Assembly (NCBI GenBank): GCA_902651635.1
Contig: CACRSC010000061.1
Location: forward strand, 70,076 to 134,075
Direction: 5' to 3'
Origin: Mastigamoeba balamuthi
Taxonomy: Eukaryota; Evosea; Mastigamoebida; Mastigamoebidae
Length of the DNA stretch: 64,000 bases
Part shown: positions 11,999 to 24,000 of the stretch, one piece after another
Layout: each line of letters opens with the position of its first letter
Position numbering within the stretch: the stretch's first letter is position 1
Position numbers and translations under genes: made by a program
The notes under the pieces: generated by a model
The model's input: the letters and a program-made list of their open reading frames with translations, nothing else
Told to the model about the DNA's origin: nothing
The model's database searches: none

Positions 11999-12848
11999 AT
12001 GCTGAACTACAGCAATGGAGGTGCCGTTGAGGTGGCGGATTCCGAGGCCCAGCAGAGCATCGGCCCTGCAGAGTGCGGGGCAGTCCTTGCGCAGTCGCTG
12101 TAGCCCCTGTGGGCCGCTCACGCCCCCCACGCGCCCGCCGCAGGAACCAGAACGCAGTGGAGATGGAGCAGTCGGCCTCGGGGACAGCGTGCCCCGTGGT
12201 GGGGGTCGAGATGGACCTCCTGTGCCTCCCGCCCCCGCCCTACGAGACCGTCGAGGTGCGTATGCGTTGAGGCACACGAGAGACGCCGTGTAGCCCATTC
12301 TCTCTGCTCCCGGAGTTTTCGTTTCATGGAGTAGAGCAAGCGCACCACTGTACTTCATGCTAACGATGCTTCTGACCACAGATCAGCGCTCCTCCATCTC
12401 AGCCATTCGTGGAGTGCGTGGGGTGCTGTGCTTCGTGGGTGCTCACCGCAGTGCGCGAATGAGTACAGGTATCCGCCCAACTACGCCTGCCCCGCTCCTG
12501 CCCCTGCCCTGGGTGCACCCGCGGTTCCCGTGTGCTACCCGCAGATGGTGCACGGCAAGTACCTCGTGGAGAGGAAGCTCGAGGAGGGCGATGATATGAA
12601 CGCCCCAGCGGACATCATAGTCATCCTGCTGTTCGCGCTGGGGTGGGTTCTCACGCCCTGCTGGCTGGTGGGAGCGTTCTTCCTGTTCTCGAGAAACAGG
12701 GCCAACAAGAAGGCATGGCACACCACATCTTCTACGCTGGACTGTGCTGATACTTCCTTCCGGGGATGAGCAGTGGGCAGCCTTGAGCCTCACGTGTCTG
12801 GTGGTGCTGATTGCGATCATCATATTCGCCACCATGGCCTCAGCGTGA
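11999..12848 (+). CDS. Two-TM hairpin family member G
   Basis: Exons 11999-12072, 12144-12255, 12382-12417, 12452-12712 and 12774-12848 join in phase to 185 aa. CLPPPPYETVE ends exon 2; a 36-nt exon gives ISAPPSQPFVEC; exon 4 begins CANEYRYPPNY and carries the first helix IIVILLFALGWVLTPCWLVG with FLFSRNRANKK. The last exon is WAALSLTCLVVLIAIIIF and ends MASA. The third intron is only 34 nt, among the shortest I placed, so that junction is less sure. The last intron has a GC donor (AAG|GCATGG). Function unknown; membrane hairpin protein. Confidence 0.65.
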
Positions 12849-13513
12849 ACAAAACCCCTGCAAGTCTGTGAATACCGTGACACTGTTTGATACTTGCACC
12901 AATTTCCTGTTCTTTCTGTGCCCTCATTGTCTCCTTGGCCAGTACAGGAACAAACAAATCCGATTATTACTCTGGTGATTTCACAACACCGAATGCAATC
13001 TTCTTCAGAGTTATCAGGAGCCTGATTCTGCTTCTCAAAACAAAATGCCGGTTTTTCGAGTCATGTGCGGGGGACCACGAGTCCAGTTCTAGCTCGCCAC
13101 AACGTTCAGCTGCTGAAAGCCTGGAGCATGTGTTCTCGTGAGCACGGAGAAACCAACTTGGTCAGTGCATTGTTCTTGAAAATAGTAATAGTGATTTGTG
13201 AATTGTCCTATCGCCTTCTAGAATCTGGACGATTTTCACTCAGTCGAATTTCTCACGTAAAGCACGCCGCCGCGTCTTCAACAGGGCTAGGATGGTAGAC
13301 AACCATGCGCAGACCACACAGATAGTCGCCAAGCACGCACTCATCTTCGGCTCCCTCCAACTTCTCACTCGCCTGCGACCAGGAGCCCCGGAATTGCGGG
13401 TGGACTGAAGAACGTGTTCGAGGAACTACAGGCCCGCGACAAACAAGGCCAACTGCCCTCATATGTGCGCATCTAGTGATTCATTGAGCATTGCCCATCA
13501 GCTCAGTGACGTG

Positions 13514-14011
13514 ATGAAGTGTGTGTCCAACGGACAGGCTCACTCAGAACCCCTGCTCAATCAGCCCCCACCGAGCCTCGAGTGAGCCCAGCTTTAAGTC
13601 AAGCAACTTAATCAAGTGCACAGGTGTCCTTCGACAAATGACAATCCCGGACCTCATGCGGCTGCCGCTATTGTTGGCACAGACAACCCATTCGCAGATC
13701 CCATGATGACCTCCCCAGTCATCTCCAGCCAGAGAGACAGCGACGAAGAGAAGGACCTGCCCGTGGACTCTACAGTAAAAGTGTTTTTTGTGCTGGGCTG
13801 GCTCATACCGTTGTGCTGGCTGGCGTGCTCCTTCTTCATGTGTTCCAGGCGAAAGGCCAACAGGAAGGCACGCCCCATCTCGTTAATCAGAATTCACTGA
13901 TGGATCCCCTTTGTGCAGTGGGCTGCCACCTGTCTCACGCTGTTCCTCATGGAAATTGTCGTCTGTGCCTTTTCTTACCTGATGAGTGTGCTATGCCACT
14001 CATCTGCCTAA
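13514..14011 (+). CDS. Two-TM hairpin family member H
   Basis: Exons 13514-13581, 13624-13867 and 13919-14011 give 134 aa in phase. Exon 1 ends NQPPPSLE in phase 2; exon 2 opens CPSTNDNPGPH, the same place as CPTTNNY in member E. The first helix is VKVFFVLGWLIPLCWLACSF followed by FMCSRRKANRK; the last exon reads WAATCLTLFLMEIVVCAFSYL. Introns are 42 nt (GT-AG) and 51 nt; the second has a GC donor (AAG|GCACGC) at the family position. Function unknown. Confidence 0.7.
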
Positions 14012-14162
14012 CCGCCGGATTGTTGTGAACCAAGGGTGACTGAGTACAGTAAATAATCTGTCAACACTCAATCACACCTAATAAGACAGAACCCACTGTT
14101 CAAGCTCAGCCCTTTGATTGGTATTTTCACATTCATTGTGCGTGAGCGTGTCTCAGTCAAAT

Positions 14163-14549
14163 CTAGTTTGTCGGGACCCGTGGAAACGGCATCGTGTACA
14201 GACGCCAGAGGAGCACAGCATTCAGGACGAGGGACACAATGAAAAGAACAAGGCATGCGATGCCCCACTGCAGTGAGGGTGCCGAGAATGAGAAGTGCGC
14301 AGGAAGAGAGTTCCGTACCTTGCGGTTAGCCTTGTTTTGCGAGCAAGAATAGAACGAGCCCACCACCCAGGGCAGCCCCACAAGCCAGCCCACGACGAAC
14401 AGAATAATGACCGTGTTGTCGACCTTCTCTCCCTTCTCTCCGCCCTGCTCGCTGCCCCTCTCCTGCTGGGCGAATGCCTTCTGGCTGGATGGCATCCTGT
14501 CGACTGGGCTAACCTGGCACCCCCTCGAACGACCATCCAGTGTTGCCAT
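14163..14549 (-). CDS. Two-TM hairpin family member I
   Basis: Exons 14549-14319 and 14267-14163 give 111 aa. The intron 14268-14318 is 51 nt, GT-AG and in frame with no stop, so an unspliced message would still be open. The N-terminus is short and lacks the PPPY signature; a charged stretch (QERGSEQGGEKGEK) precedes the first helix NTVIILFVVGWLVGLPWVVGSF and YSCSQNKANRK. The second helix is WGIACLVLFIVSLVLNAVLL. A TATA-like box lies 52 bp upstream. Function unknown. Confidence 0.72.
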   Translation of the reverse strand: MATLDGRSRGCQVSPVDRMPSSQKAFAQQERGSEQGGEKGEKVDNTVIILFVVGWLVGLPWVVGSFYSCSQNKANRKVRNSLPAHFSFSAPSLQWGIACLVLFIVSLVLNAVLLWRLYTMPFPRVPTN

Positions 14550-14600
14550 TCGGCCAGCTTGAAGTGGGATTGCGTCTAATTGAGTTGTGGGTACCTGAGT

Positions 14601-14610
14601 TTTATAAATA
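14601..14610 (-). promoter_or_regulatory. TATA-like box for family member I
   Basis: Minus-strand TATTTATAAA about 52 bp upstream of the ATG at 14549. Confidence 0.5.
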
Positions 14611-15289
14611 GTGGCTGGCTTTTGTGCTCTTTTTTCTCGTTGTCACGGTGACGTCGGGGTCCTTTTCCACGTGATTCAGGTTCAGGCACAAAGAAAAGGC
14701 ATCCGACGGGCAATCATGAGAATCTAGCCCTCGCCCTGATGTGGCGATTTCAGTGCACCCTGCGGGGGTTTATCTGCTCTTTCCGAACTGCGGCAGTGCT
14801 GTGTGGATGTGAGACACAGACCTTTCGCTGTCTTCTTGGTCTCTGCTGGACGAGCAATGACAGCGCTGTGGAAGTCTCTGAGTTTTTCATTCTTTGCTAC
14901 AATGGCATACGTCCTTCGCCGCAGGGCATACCCTCTCGTGAGAGAAGCGCCTCTCTCTCCCTCTCGTGCGCCCACGCTAGGATATCATTATCAAAGGGGC
15001 TTCGCATTCGCTTTTTTCATAGCACTTCCCTTCTAGGGCTATCGCTCGCCAATAGTGCAGATTCGCCGCTCTTGAGTGTTCGGGTTTTCTCCAGTGTAGC
15101 CACGGGCAGTCTCCGTCTCCTGCGCCTCTGTCCTCCTACATAGGCGCTCTTTCGCCAGCCTGGCGACATGTGCGTATTAGCGTATCGCCGTCGCCGGCGT
15201 TGCACATTTCCTGAAGAGGACGACTGCACGTACTATTTTTGGGAGCCTGATATTTCGGGCCACATAAAGAAAGGCGACTGGCTCGCGGG
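14611..15289. other. Intergenic between member I and the adenylyl cyclase
   Basis: The two genes diverge from this 680-bp stretch. It contains short open frames only. Upstream control regions of both genes are expected here; no clear TATA box was seen for the cyclase. Confidence 0.4.
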
Positions 15290-17826
15290 ATGAAGGAGTT
15301 TATGGTGTCGTTCCGCGTGCTGCTGGTCGTGCTCGTCTTCTTCTCTATCTGGATCCCCACGGCCGTCATCGTCGGCGTCTCCCAGTCGCGCACGGAGACG
15401 CTGCTCGACGACGCCACCCGGCTGCGAACTCCCCCGGTGGCTGCACGCCTCAGGGACATCGTCGTCAGCAGTCTCGAGCGGGCCGAGTACACAACCCGCA
15501 TTAACGTCGAGGACACTCGCACCGCCGCAGATCTCCCGGACCTCGACAGCCCCGCGGGCCGCGAAGAGGTCCGGAGGAAAATGTCCTGCGAGCTCGCAGC
15601 GGTCCCCAACGCCACCAGCACCGTCTGGGTGACCAAGGCCGACGGCAGGCTCTGGGGCAGGTACGCCTTCTCCAGCGGCGAGGTCGGCTGGTGGGAGACA
15701 ACGCCCAACTGCACGCTGTTCCAGTACGAGTACGACACGGCCGCGGGGGTTCTGGGCCGTCTGGTCGACAGCTCCACCGTTAACAACACGGGCGAGCCCT
15801 TCTTCACCGTGAGAAGACTCCCCTGCTGCGCCCAGAAGCTCACCGGGCGCCGCTGCAGCTCGCGAGGGAGCACGGGGAGTGCTGGACTAGCCCGTACAAG
15901 TGGTTCGGGGACCTCTACCTGACGTTCTCGCGGAGGGCCAGCACGCAGGCCGAGGCCTTCTGGGGCGTCTGGGGCGCCGACATCCTCGTCGCGGACGCGG
16001 CGATGGTGTTCCAGGGCGCCACGATACCCAACGGGCTGGCGATACTCGTCGAGGCGTCGACCGAGAACGTGCTGGCCACGACGGACCCGGCGATCAAAGT
16101 TCAAGAGGACCTTACGCCCCTGGGCATCGACGACATGCAGCACCCGTGGATCAGGGCCGCCAACAGGTTCATCCACAAGCGCTACGGCTCGTGGGCCCAG
16201 GCGGAGGCCGCCCTGGGCGACGACGAGACCACAAGCCCCGAGGACATCGCGTCCCATGTCATCATGACTGTGTCCAAGGCAAGCCGTCCGTGATTACTAG
16301 TCAATTGGCTGACGTGGGGCCCTCAGGTCCGGAGGCCGTGCCTGCAGTGGGTGGTGGTCGTGATCGTCCGCGTGGACAAGGTCGAGGTCGAGTGGGCGTC
16401 GCTGGTGACGGCGGCCCTGACGACCGCCTGCGCCATCGGGTGCTCGATCACCTTCGCGATGCTGATCACGCGGCCGCTGATGCGGCTCACGCGCCAGATG
16501 GAGGACATCGCGCAGCTCAAGTTTGAGGTCGACCGCGGGTCCATGTCGCGGCTGACCGAGTTCCAGAAGCTCGAGATCATCTTCTCGCGCCTGCGGCTGG
16601 GCATCATCGCTATGACTAAGTACATCCCGCGCCCCGTCGTCCGCGACCTGCTGCGGGCCAAGTTGCCCTCGGGCGAGTTCGAGTCGCCCAAGAAGCTGGC
16701 CACGGGCGAGAACCTCTCGCTGCTGGGCATGGCCCCGCGCGAGCTGACCGTGATGTTCACGGACATCCGCGGCTTCACGACGCTCAGCGAGGTGCTCTCC
16801 AAGCGGACCACCGTCGAGATGCTCAACGTCTGGCTCGAGGCCTTCACCGCCTGCATCCACGAGCACAGCGGCGTCGTCGACAAGTACATCGGCGACGTGC
16901 GTCTTCTCGGTCTTCATTATTCAGGGGAAAATCAATTGATTTGGGCTCGCGGGGCTGTGCAGTGCATAATGGCGATATGGAACGCGCCGGACCCGGTGGC
17001 GCAGCACGCGGCGCTGGCGTGCGAGACGGCGCTGAAGTTCAAGGAGGTGCTGGCGCGGCTGAACAAGCAGTGGGAGGAGCAGGAGCTGCCGCCGCTGGAC
17101 GTGCGCGTGGGCATACACGTGGGCGAGATCCTCATCGGCAACATCGGGTGCGCCGACCGCATCAACTACACCGTCTGCGGGACCACCGCCAACATCTCGG
17201 CGCGCATCGAGCAGCTGGGCAAGGCCTACGGCGTCTCCCCGCTCATCAGCGGCGACCTCCACCGCCAGGTCGAGGCCGACTTCTGCTGCGTCTGGCTCGA
17301 CAACGTCATCCTCCAGGTGCGCCCCCAGTGTTCTTCTGTTACGAGAGGGTCCTGGGGGACGCGCTCTCGAATGGGCTGTAGTGCCCAGTTCAATTGTTAA
17401 TACTCCAAATTATGGGCCACCGCGAAGGCAGACCACAATTGAGACAGGGAGAGTGTTGAAGCCAATCAATCAATCATTGCATGGCCATTGGAGACCTCCC
17501 ATGGTCTGGCTGACACACCGGTGCAGGGGCACAAGACGACGGTGACGCCCGTGTACCACCTGGTGGCGCCCATGCGGACAGCGACGGGCGAGCAGCTCGC
17601 CGTCAGCCACGCCATGGCCGAGGTCCGCGACCGCTCCTGCCAGCGCGGCAAGCTCGAGACGGTCCACGAGGCCATCGACGCCGCCGAGCACGCCGACGCC
17701 TCGGGCGTCTACAGCAAGACCCTCGCCCTGCTCAGGGCCCGCGTCCTCAAGAAGCAGCACGCCTCCGACTCGTTCGACATCATCCCCAACGACTCGCGCG
17801 TCGCTGCCCCCTCGGTCGCCCTCTAG
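15290..17826 (+). CDS. Class III adenylyl cyclase, membrane receptor type (Cache-like sensor, HAMP, cyclase)
   Basis: Exons 15290-15808, 15859-16278, 16327-16896, 16963-17316 and 17527-17826 join in phase to 720 aa. A first membrane helix (VLLVVLVFFSIWIPTAVIVGV) is followed by about 310 extracellular residues of Cache type, a second helix (residues about 330-355) and a HAMP-like linker (TRPLMRLTRQMEDIAQ). The cyclase domain (about 430-620) has FTDIRGFTTLSE with metal-binding Asp, VVDKYIGD with the base-selecting Lys and second metal Asp, VRVGIHVGEILIGNIG, and YTVCGTTANISARIEQ with the transition-state Asn and Arg. Lys plus Thr at the base-selecting sites fits ATP as substrate, giving cAMP in response to an outside ligand. 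A 100-residue tail follows. Intron 2 is GC-AG (AAG|GCAAGC); intron 3 holds ATCAATTGATTT. Confidence 0.9.
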
Positions 17827-18169
17827 CCCGCTGGCCTGACTGAGTTACAGATACCCTGGTGTGTGCAGCAGCCCCCTTTACAGTGGTGCTGTGTAGTAGT
17901 AACCCCCCTGGTTCCTTTTCCCCCTTAGCTTGATACCACACTGTTGTTGTGTTGGAGATACGAGTACGATTGTTCATATTGTGGATTAGTAGGCCAGTTC
18001 CTTTTTCTGTGACACTAAGGGTGGTATGATAAGATCTGCAGCAGGAATCTAGACAATCGCCTGTTGGCACTCCAACGGGCGCTGGATATTGTACCTTAGT
18101 TGCAGCCAACGCCGGCAAGTGATTAGCTGAGTCACCGTCGGCACAGCGCACACAATACAACACAGAGCA
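17827..18169. other. Intergenic; nothing recognised
   Basis: About 340 bp between the cyclase stop and the next plus-strand gene. No motif recognised. Confidence 0.4.
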
Positions 18170-20581
18170 ATGCTTGCCAACCACCGCGCATCCGCCGCGG
18201 GCCTCGCAGCCCTCGCGCTGCTGCTGGTGCTGCTGCCCAGCGCGGCCGTTGCAGAGGGCGTCGCCGTCGTCCGCCCCAACGTGCACGTCCTCGACTCGCT
18301 GCGCTCCGCCGGCGTCGACAGCCTCCTCTGCGCCCCCGACCACCTCGGTACTGCTCCCGCATCGCTTTCACCTCAGCCCGCACATCGCATCCCCGCCAAT
18401 CCCAATCCCCAATCCAATCTGCCAATTCGGGCTCTTCACGGCTTTTTTTGTTTTATCGTGCGCCGCTGTTCTGAGTTTCCGAGAATGCCCGCCAGTCCTG
18501 TCCCCCACTCACTCCTGTGCGGCGAGAGTCCCACAGAGCTCGCCTGTGGGCAAAGACGTCAGATCGTCTGCTTTTGGGATGTGGTAGCCCTCCCCACTGC
18601 GGTGTTTTCGGAAGCTCCATTTCCAGATAACCAACGGCCTGCGACTTTCCAGATGTGGGCGTCGACAGCGCTGGGGCCGCTGCGCTGCGCTCGTGGGGCA
18701 GCGAGTTCGTGGTGGTGGCCTCGTCGTCGTGGGGCTGCGGCTACGTGCTGCGCCGCGTGCACGCCGTCGCGTGGCCCGCGGCCTCTGTCGCCCGCCTGGC
18801 CACGTCGGCCGCGACCCTCGCGGACGTCTTCGAGAGCGCCTCTGCCCGCATCGCCCCCACGTCCAAGGTGCGCCCCGACGTGACCTTTTGCTTCCTGGCC
18901 AATTCCTATAAAATGGGCGAATCTGTGACGCAACGCAGGCATTCCGTATCCACAGCGGAAATCCCAGATTCTGGGAAATTCTGACGACGTCACCAGAAAA
19001 TCAACTGATATTGTCCCCCCCCCTCGCAGCGCTTCTCGCACACGTGGAGCGTGTCTCCTGTCAACGCGAGCGTGTCGTGGAACAAGGGGGCGCAGGGCGC
19101 GCTCGTGAGCCCCGTGCAGCTGTGGCAGGCCTCGTGCAGCGACTGCGCAGTGGCTTCGCCCGCGCCGGCGTTCTGCTCGCTCTGCCCGCAGGGCGCCCTC
19201 TTCGAGTCCTCGGCGCAGTGTGTCGACTGCTGGGCCACTGCCGAGCTCAACCTCGTCGAGCTCATTGTGCGCTACCCTCCTCGCATTTTCTGTCTGCAAC
19301 AATCAATTGATTTCTCCGTGGCCAATGATGCTATCTTGATTCGTTTGATTTTGTGTCCAATTTCATTTGTAAATTCACACTATAAACGTGTAGATAGCAC
19401 TTTTCATGAAATCAACTGCATAGTGTGGAATGAAGATCTCTTTGTCTGCCCCTCTTGGTTATTTCCCTTTGAGCAATCAACTGATTTCGGTCCTGCAGAT
19501 CGGCGTGGAGCTGGGGAGCATCAGCCTCGAGGCCAAGCTCAACGCTACGGCCGACGTGCACCTGGCGCAGCTCAAGGTCAGCCTGTCGACGCCCGGCGCG
19601 CTGGCCGCGACGCTGCCGCTCGTCCACGCGCCGCTCGTCTCGTCGCAGACGTTCGAGCTCGCGGGCGTCCCCATCGAGGTCAGCGCCTCTGCCGACTGGG
19701 CCGCCGTCGTCAACGTCTCGCAGTCGGACGGCTGCGCCGCCGCCGCGCTCTCGCTCGCCAAGACGCTCGCCTTCTCGCTCGACGCCTCGAGCGCCTCGCA
19801 GCGCGCCGCCGTCGCCGTCTCGGCGCCCGCGGGCACCGCCAGCGTCTCGGCCGTCGCGGCGACGAGCGCGCGGCTCTCCGCGGAGCTCGGCCTGCGCGCC
19901 AGCGTCAGCGTCGCCGTCCAGGGCGCCGGCTCGGCCTACGCCGCCGTCGAGCCCGTGCTGGCCGCCACGGCCGCCTTCAGCTCGTCGCCCGCCTTCGCCC
20001 CGCGCGCCGCTGCGGGGCTCGTGGGCGACTGCTCCGCGCGGCACCTCGTCGAGTTCGATGCGCGGCTGTCGGTGCGCTCCGAGGGCCGCATCTCCGCGGG
20101 CTCGCAGACGTGGAACGCAGGCGCCGCGCGCGGCGTGCCCGAGGCCGTGGCCAGCGGCTGCCTGCTGGGCGGCGACGTCGAGGCCGTGGCGCGCGGCGTG
20201 GCGCTGGACTTTGACGCGGCGGTGAGCGGCGGGTTCGCGGGCGTCGTGGACGCAGCGCTGGCGAGCGAGTTGGCCCGCGAGGTCGCGCGGGCGCTCAACG
20301 CGACGGCGACGAGCGTGCGGGCGGCGATCGCGGGGGCGCGGGTCAACGTGACGCTGGTGGCCGAGCGGGCCGAGGAGGCGCTGCGGATGCTGGGCGAGCT
20401 GCGGGCGCAGGCGGCCAACAGGAGCAGCGCGCTGTGGCAGCAGAGGCCCGTCATGGCGCAGCTGCTGCAGAGCTACAGCGGGGCCCCCGACGCCCAGCGC
20501 AGCGAGCAGGGCGGCGCAGCCACGAGCGTCGTCGCGTGCGCTGCTGCCGCGGCGGCCGCAGCGCTGCTGGCTCTGTTCTGA
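18170..20581 (+). CDS. Secreted, probably GPI-anchored surface protein of unknown family
   Basis: Exons 18170-18347, 18653-18867, 19030-19266 and 19499-20581 join in phase to 570 aa. A signal peptide with hydrophobic core GLAALALLLVLLPSAAVA opens the protein. Exon 3 encodes a Cys-rich patch with repeated CxxC (ASCSDCAV, FCSLCPQ, QCVDCW). Exon 4 is a long Ala/Ser/Val-rich beta-like region with several N-glycosylation sites (NATA, NVSQ, NATAT, NVTL). The end is a small-residue region and a hydrophobic tail (VVACAAAAAAAALLALF) with no charge after it, typical of a GPI signal. I do not recognise the family. Intron 3 contains both ATCAATTGATTT and ATCAACTGATTT. It is the third gene in a plus-strand run but shows no sign of shared regulation. 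Confidence 0.75.
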
Positions 20582-20684
20582 GATGCCTTCGTTCTCAGAG
20601 TCCCCCTTGAATCAATCCAACAGAGCGGGACTAGCTTCGCGCTGTTTCCCGACCTGTTGCCGCTGGCCTAGTCTTCTTGTAACC

Positions 20685-20756
20685 TCCGAAGTGGTGTAGT
20701 TGGTAACATAAGCGGCTCTCACCTGCTTGCCCCGGGTTCGATTCCCGGCTTCGGAA
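20685..20756 (+). tRNA. trnE-CTC: tRNA-Glu (anticodon CTC)
   Basis: A 72-nt cloverleaf: the 7-bp acceptor stem TCCGAAG/CTTCGGA pairs fully, the D arm has TGGTGTAGTTGGTAACA (box A), and the anticodon stem AGCGG/CTGCT (one G-U pair) closes the loop CTCTCAC with anticodon CTC, reading GAG. The T arm is CCGGGTTCGATTCCCGG (box B). There is no intron; CCA is not encoded. The discriminator base is A, and a run of five T follows at once. Confidence 0.95.
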
Positions 20757-20761
20757 TTTTT
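20757..20761 (+). terminator. RNA polymerase III terminator of tRNA-Glu
   Basis: TTTTT directly after the tRNA discriminator base, the usual Pol III stop. Confidence 0.85.
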
Positions 20762-21062
20762 GCTGCCTGTTGACGAGGGCATCTTTATAGTTCTTATTTC
20801 CCCCGACAGCTCTTGGTGTCAGTCGGCAGGGCTGAGCTGTCTTTGCGTCCCCCCTGACGAACCGAGAGGGCAGCCCGAAGCAGGTGCCATGTCGCACTGC
20901 TCCGGTGTCAACTCTGCTGATTTCCCGGGAAAACGGTGAGAAGGGGCACCGGAGTGGAGCGCTGGGCGGCAACACAACAACAGAGCAGAGAGCCGTGTTG
21001 GGCATCAGATTCCCCGTGCCTGCAAATCTCTCTGCCCCCCGCCCCTCACCTGGCCCCGGGCC

Positions 21063-24000
21063 ATGTCCTCCGCCAGCCCCCCGCTTCCTGCGCCCCCTGC
21101 GCCCTCCCCGCCGACGGCGCCGCTGTCGCCCGCGCTCCCCGCCGCCCCCGCCGCCTCGCGACGCGGCAGACACGCAGGCGGATGCGACAGCGACGATTGC
21201 ACTGCCGCACAGCGACGCGACAGCGACGAGGGCATGGCGTTGCAGCGACGCGGCAGCACCGACGAGGGCCCTGATGCCCAGAGATGCGGCGGCGGAAGCG
21301 GCACCGACGAGGACCAGGCGTTCCAGCGATGTGACAGCGGAGGTGGCAGCGACGAGGACCAGGCGTTCCAGCGGTGCGACAGCTGCTACAGCCCAGCGGC
21401 CCATCGATGCGGCAACGGGGGTGGCAGCGACGAGGGCCAGGCGTCGAAGCGACGCGACAGCGACTGCGGCCCAAATGGCCAGCGACGCGACAGCGGAGGT
21501 GGCAGCGACGAGGGCCGGAAGGCACAGCGGCACGACAGCGCTCGCGGGACCCTCAACGCCCTCGTGACCGCCTGCGCCTCGGGCGACGCCGCCGCCGTGC
21601 GCGAGCTGGCCCCCTGCGCCGCAGCGCTGCTGCAGCCCGCAGGGCCCGAGTCAGTTGATTCCGGCGCAATTGACAGCGCAGGGCCAGAGACAATTGATTC
21701 GGGCTGCGCTGCGATTCCCGCGCGCGCTGAGCTCGTCCGCGCCGCCCGCTGGTGCGCAGCAGCCGCCGGGGCGCGGAGGCCGGACGTGGGCGCGGTGCTG
21801 GCCGCCGAGCCCTTCTCGCTGCCGCCCGGGCCGGCGCAGCACCCGCTCGACGCGCTGCTCGACGCCTGCGCGTCGGGCCTCGACGCTGGCGTGGCGCTCA
21901 TTCTGAGAGAATTCCCGGAATTCCTGGAATCCTCGGGGAACCCCGCGGGCGGACGCGACGCGCCCGCGGCCCTGCGCCTCTGCCTGCGCCGCGCCTGCGC
22001 CGGGGGCCACGCGGCGGCCGTCCGCGCCCTGGGCCTCGGGTGGCCCGCTGCCTGCGGCGTCCTGCGCGCCGACGACCGCGCTTCCGCGCTGCGCTGCGCC
22101 TGCGGCAGCGGGTCCGCGGAAACCATCGCGGAGCTCGCGGACCCGCCGTTCCGAATATCGCGGACCGACGCCCTCGGCGGCTCCGCGTTCCTCGCCGCCT
22201 GCCGCAGCGGCCCGGGCGCCTCGCGCGCCGTCCGCGCCCTGGCGCTCCCGCCCTGCTCGCTGACGCGCAGTGACGTGGCGGCGGTGGGCTACGCGGCGCT
22301 GCGCGAGGCGGTGCACGCGGGCGACGCGGCGCTGCTGCGGGCGCTGGGCGCGGAGCCCTGGGCGCTGGCGGGCCTCGCGCGGCTCGACAACGACTACCTA
22401 CTGCGCGCGGCCTGCGACCGCGGCCACGCGCGCGTCGTCGCGGCGCTGGCGCAGCCGCCGTACTCCCTGGGCCGTGCGAGCGCGCGGGCCTGCGCCTCGC
22501 AGTGCCTGCGCCTCGCGTGCGCCGGCGGCCACGCGGGCGTCGTCGCTGCGCTGGCGCAGCCGCCGTACTCCCTGGGCCAGCACGACGCGCGCGAGCAGTG
22601 CTGCCAGGCGCTGCGCGCGGCCTGCGAGGGCGGGCACGCGGAGGTCGTCCGCGCGCTGGCCCGGCGGCCCTACGCGCTGGGCGCCCGCGAGGCCCGCGAG
22701 GCCGCCGCGCACGTGCTGCACCTCTGTTGCCTCCTGGGCCACGCGGGCGTCGTCCGCGCGCTCGGCGAGCCGCCCTACGCGCTGGGCCGCGCAGAGGCCG
22801 CGCGCCACGACGCGCTGGCGCTGCGCTGCGCGGCGGCCGCGGGCCACGCGGACGTCGTCGCTCTGCTGGGCCGCCCGCCCTACGCGCTGGGCCGCTGCGG
22901 CTACGCGCCCGCCGCCCTCGTCTGCGCGCTGGCCTACGGGCGCGTCGACGCGGCCCGCGCGCTGGCGGCAGAGCCCTACGGCGTGGGCCTCGCGGACGTC
23001 GCTGCCGCCGGCCAGGCCGAGGCGCTCTACTACGCCTGCCGCTGCGGCGACCCGCGCGTCCTGTCGCTGCTGAACGTCGCATCACCTGAGCAGCTGCTCC
23101 CCCTCTGCTCCCCGAGCCCCTCGCTCGCCGCCTACGCCCGCAGCTCCCCGGGCGCCGCCCACGTCCCCTGGCCCCACCTCCGCTCCCCGGTCCCCGTGCC
23201 CCCCGCTTCTTCTTGCGCTGCAGGCTCCGCGCTCGCTGTCCTCGAGGCGGCGGCGCTGACGCGGAATTACGTCATGCCGCGGGTGGAGGAGGCGAGGGAC
23301 CTCGTGGCGCTGGGGCTCGCGCTGCCGCGGGCGCTGGGGGTCGCGGCCTGCGCGCACGTGCGCGACCAGCCGCTCGAGCGCCGCGCGCGCCGCCGGCCCG
23401 ACGCGCTGGCCGCCGCCCTCGTCGACGCGCTCGTGGCCGCCCGCGCCCGCCGCAGCGCCCGCGACGTCGCCGCCCTCCTCGCCCCGCCCTTCGCCGCCGG
23501 GCGCTTCCTCGCCGACGGCTCGCCGCGGGCCCGCGTGGCCGCGTGGGTCCTCGGCGCGCTGCCGCCGCTGGCCGACGCCGGGGTGATGCGGCAGCTGTCA
23601 CATCACCTGACGTCAACGCAGGCAACCGCGCCGTGCGGGTGGGCGCCGCGCGACGCCCTGCGCGAGGCCTGCGCGGCGGGGCTGCCGGCGGCGGTCGGCG
23701 CGCTGGGGGGCCCGCCGTGGGGCCTGGGCCAGGCGGACGCGCGGGCCTCGCGGGCGCTGCTCGCGGCCTGCGCGTGCGGGCGCTCTGACGTGGCGGTGGC
23801 GCTGTCGCGTCGCCCGTGGTCGCTGGGGCCCGCCGACGCCCGCGAGCTGGGCTGCCACGCGCTGCACGCCGCCTGCGCCGCGGGCCACGCGGGCGTCGTC
23901 GAGGCGCTCGCGCGCGCGCCGTACTCGCTTGCCTGCGTTGACGTCACCCGCAGCGCCCGCGCCCGCGCGCTGCTCGCCGCCTGCGCCGGCGGCCACTGCG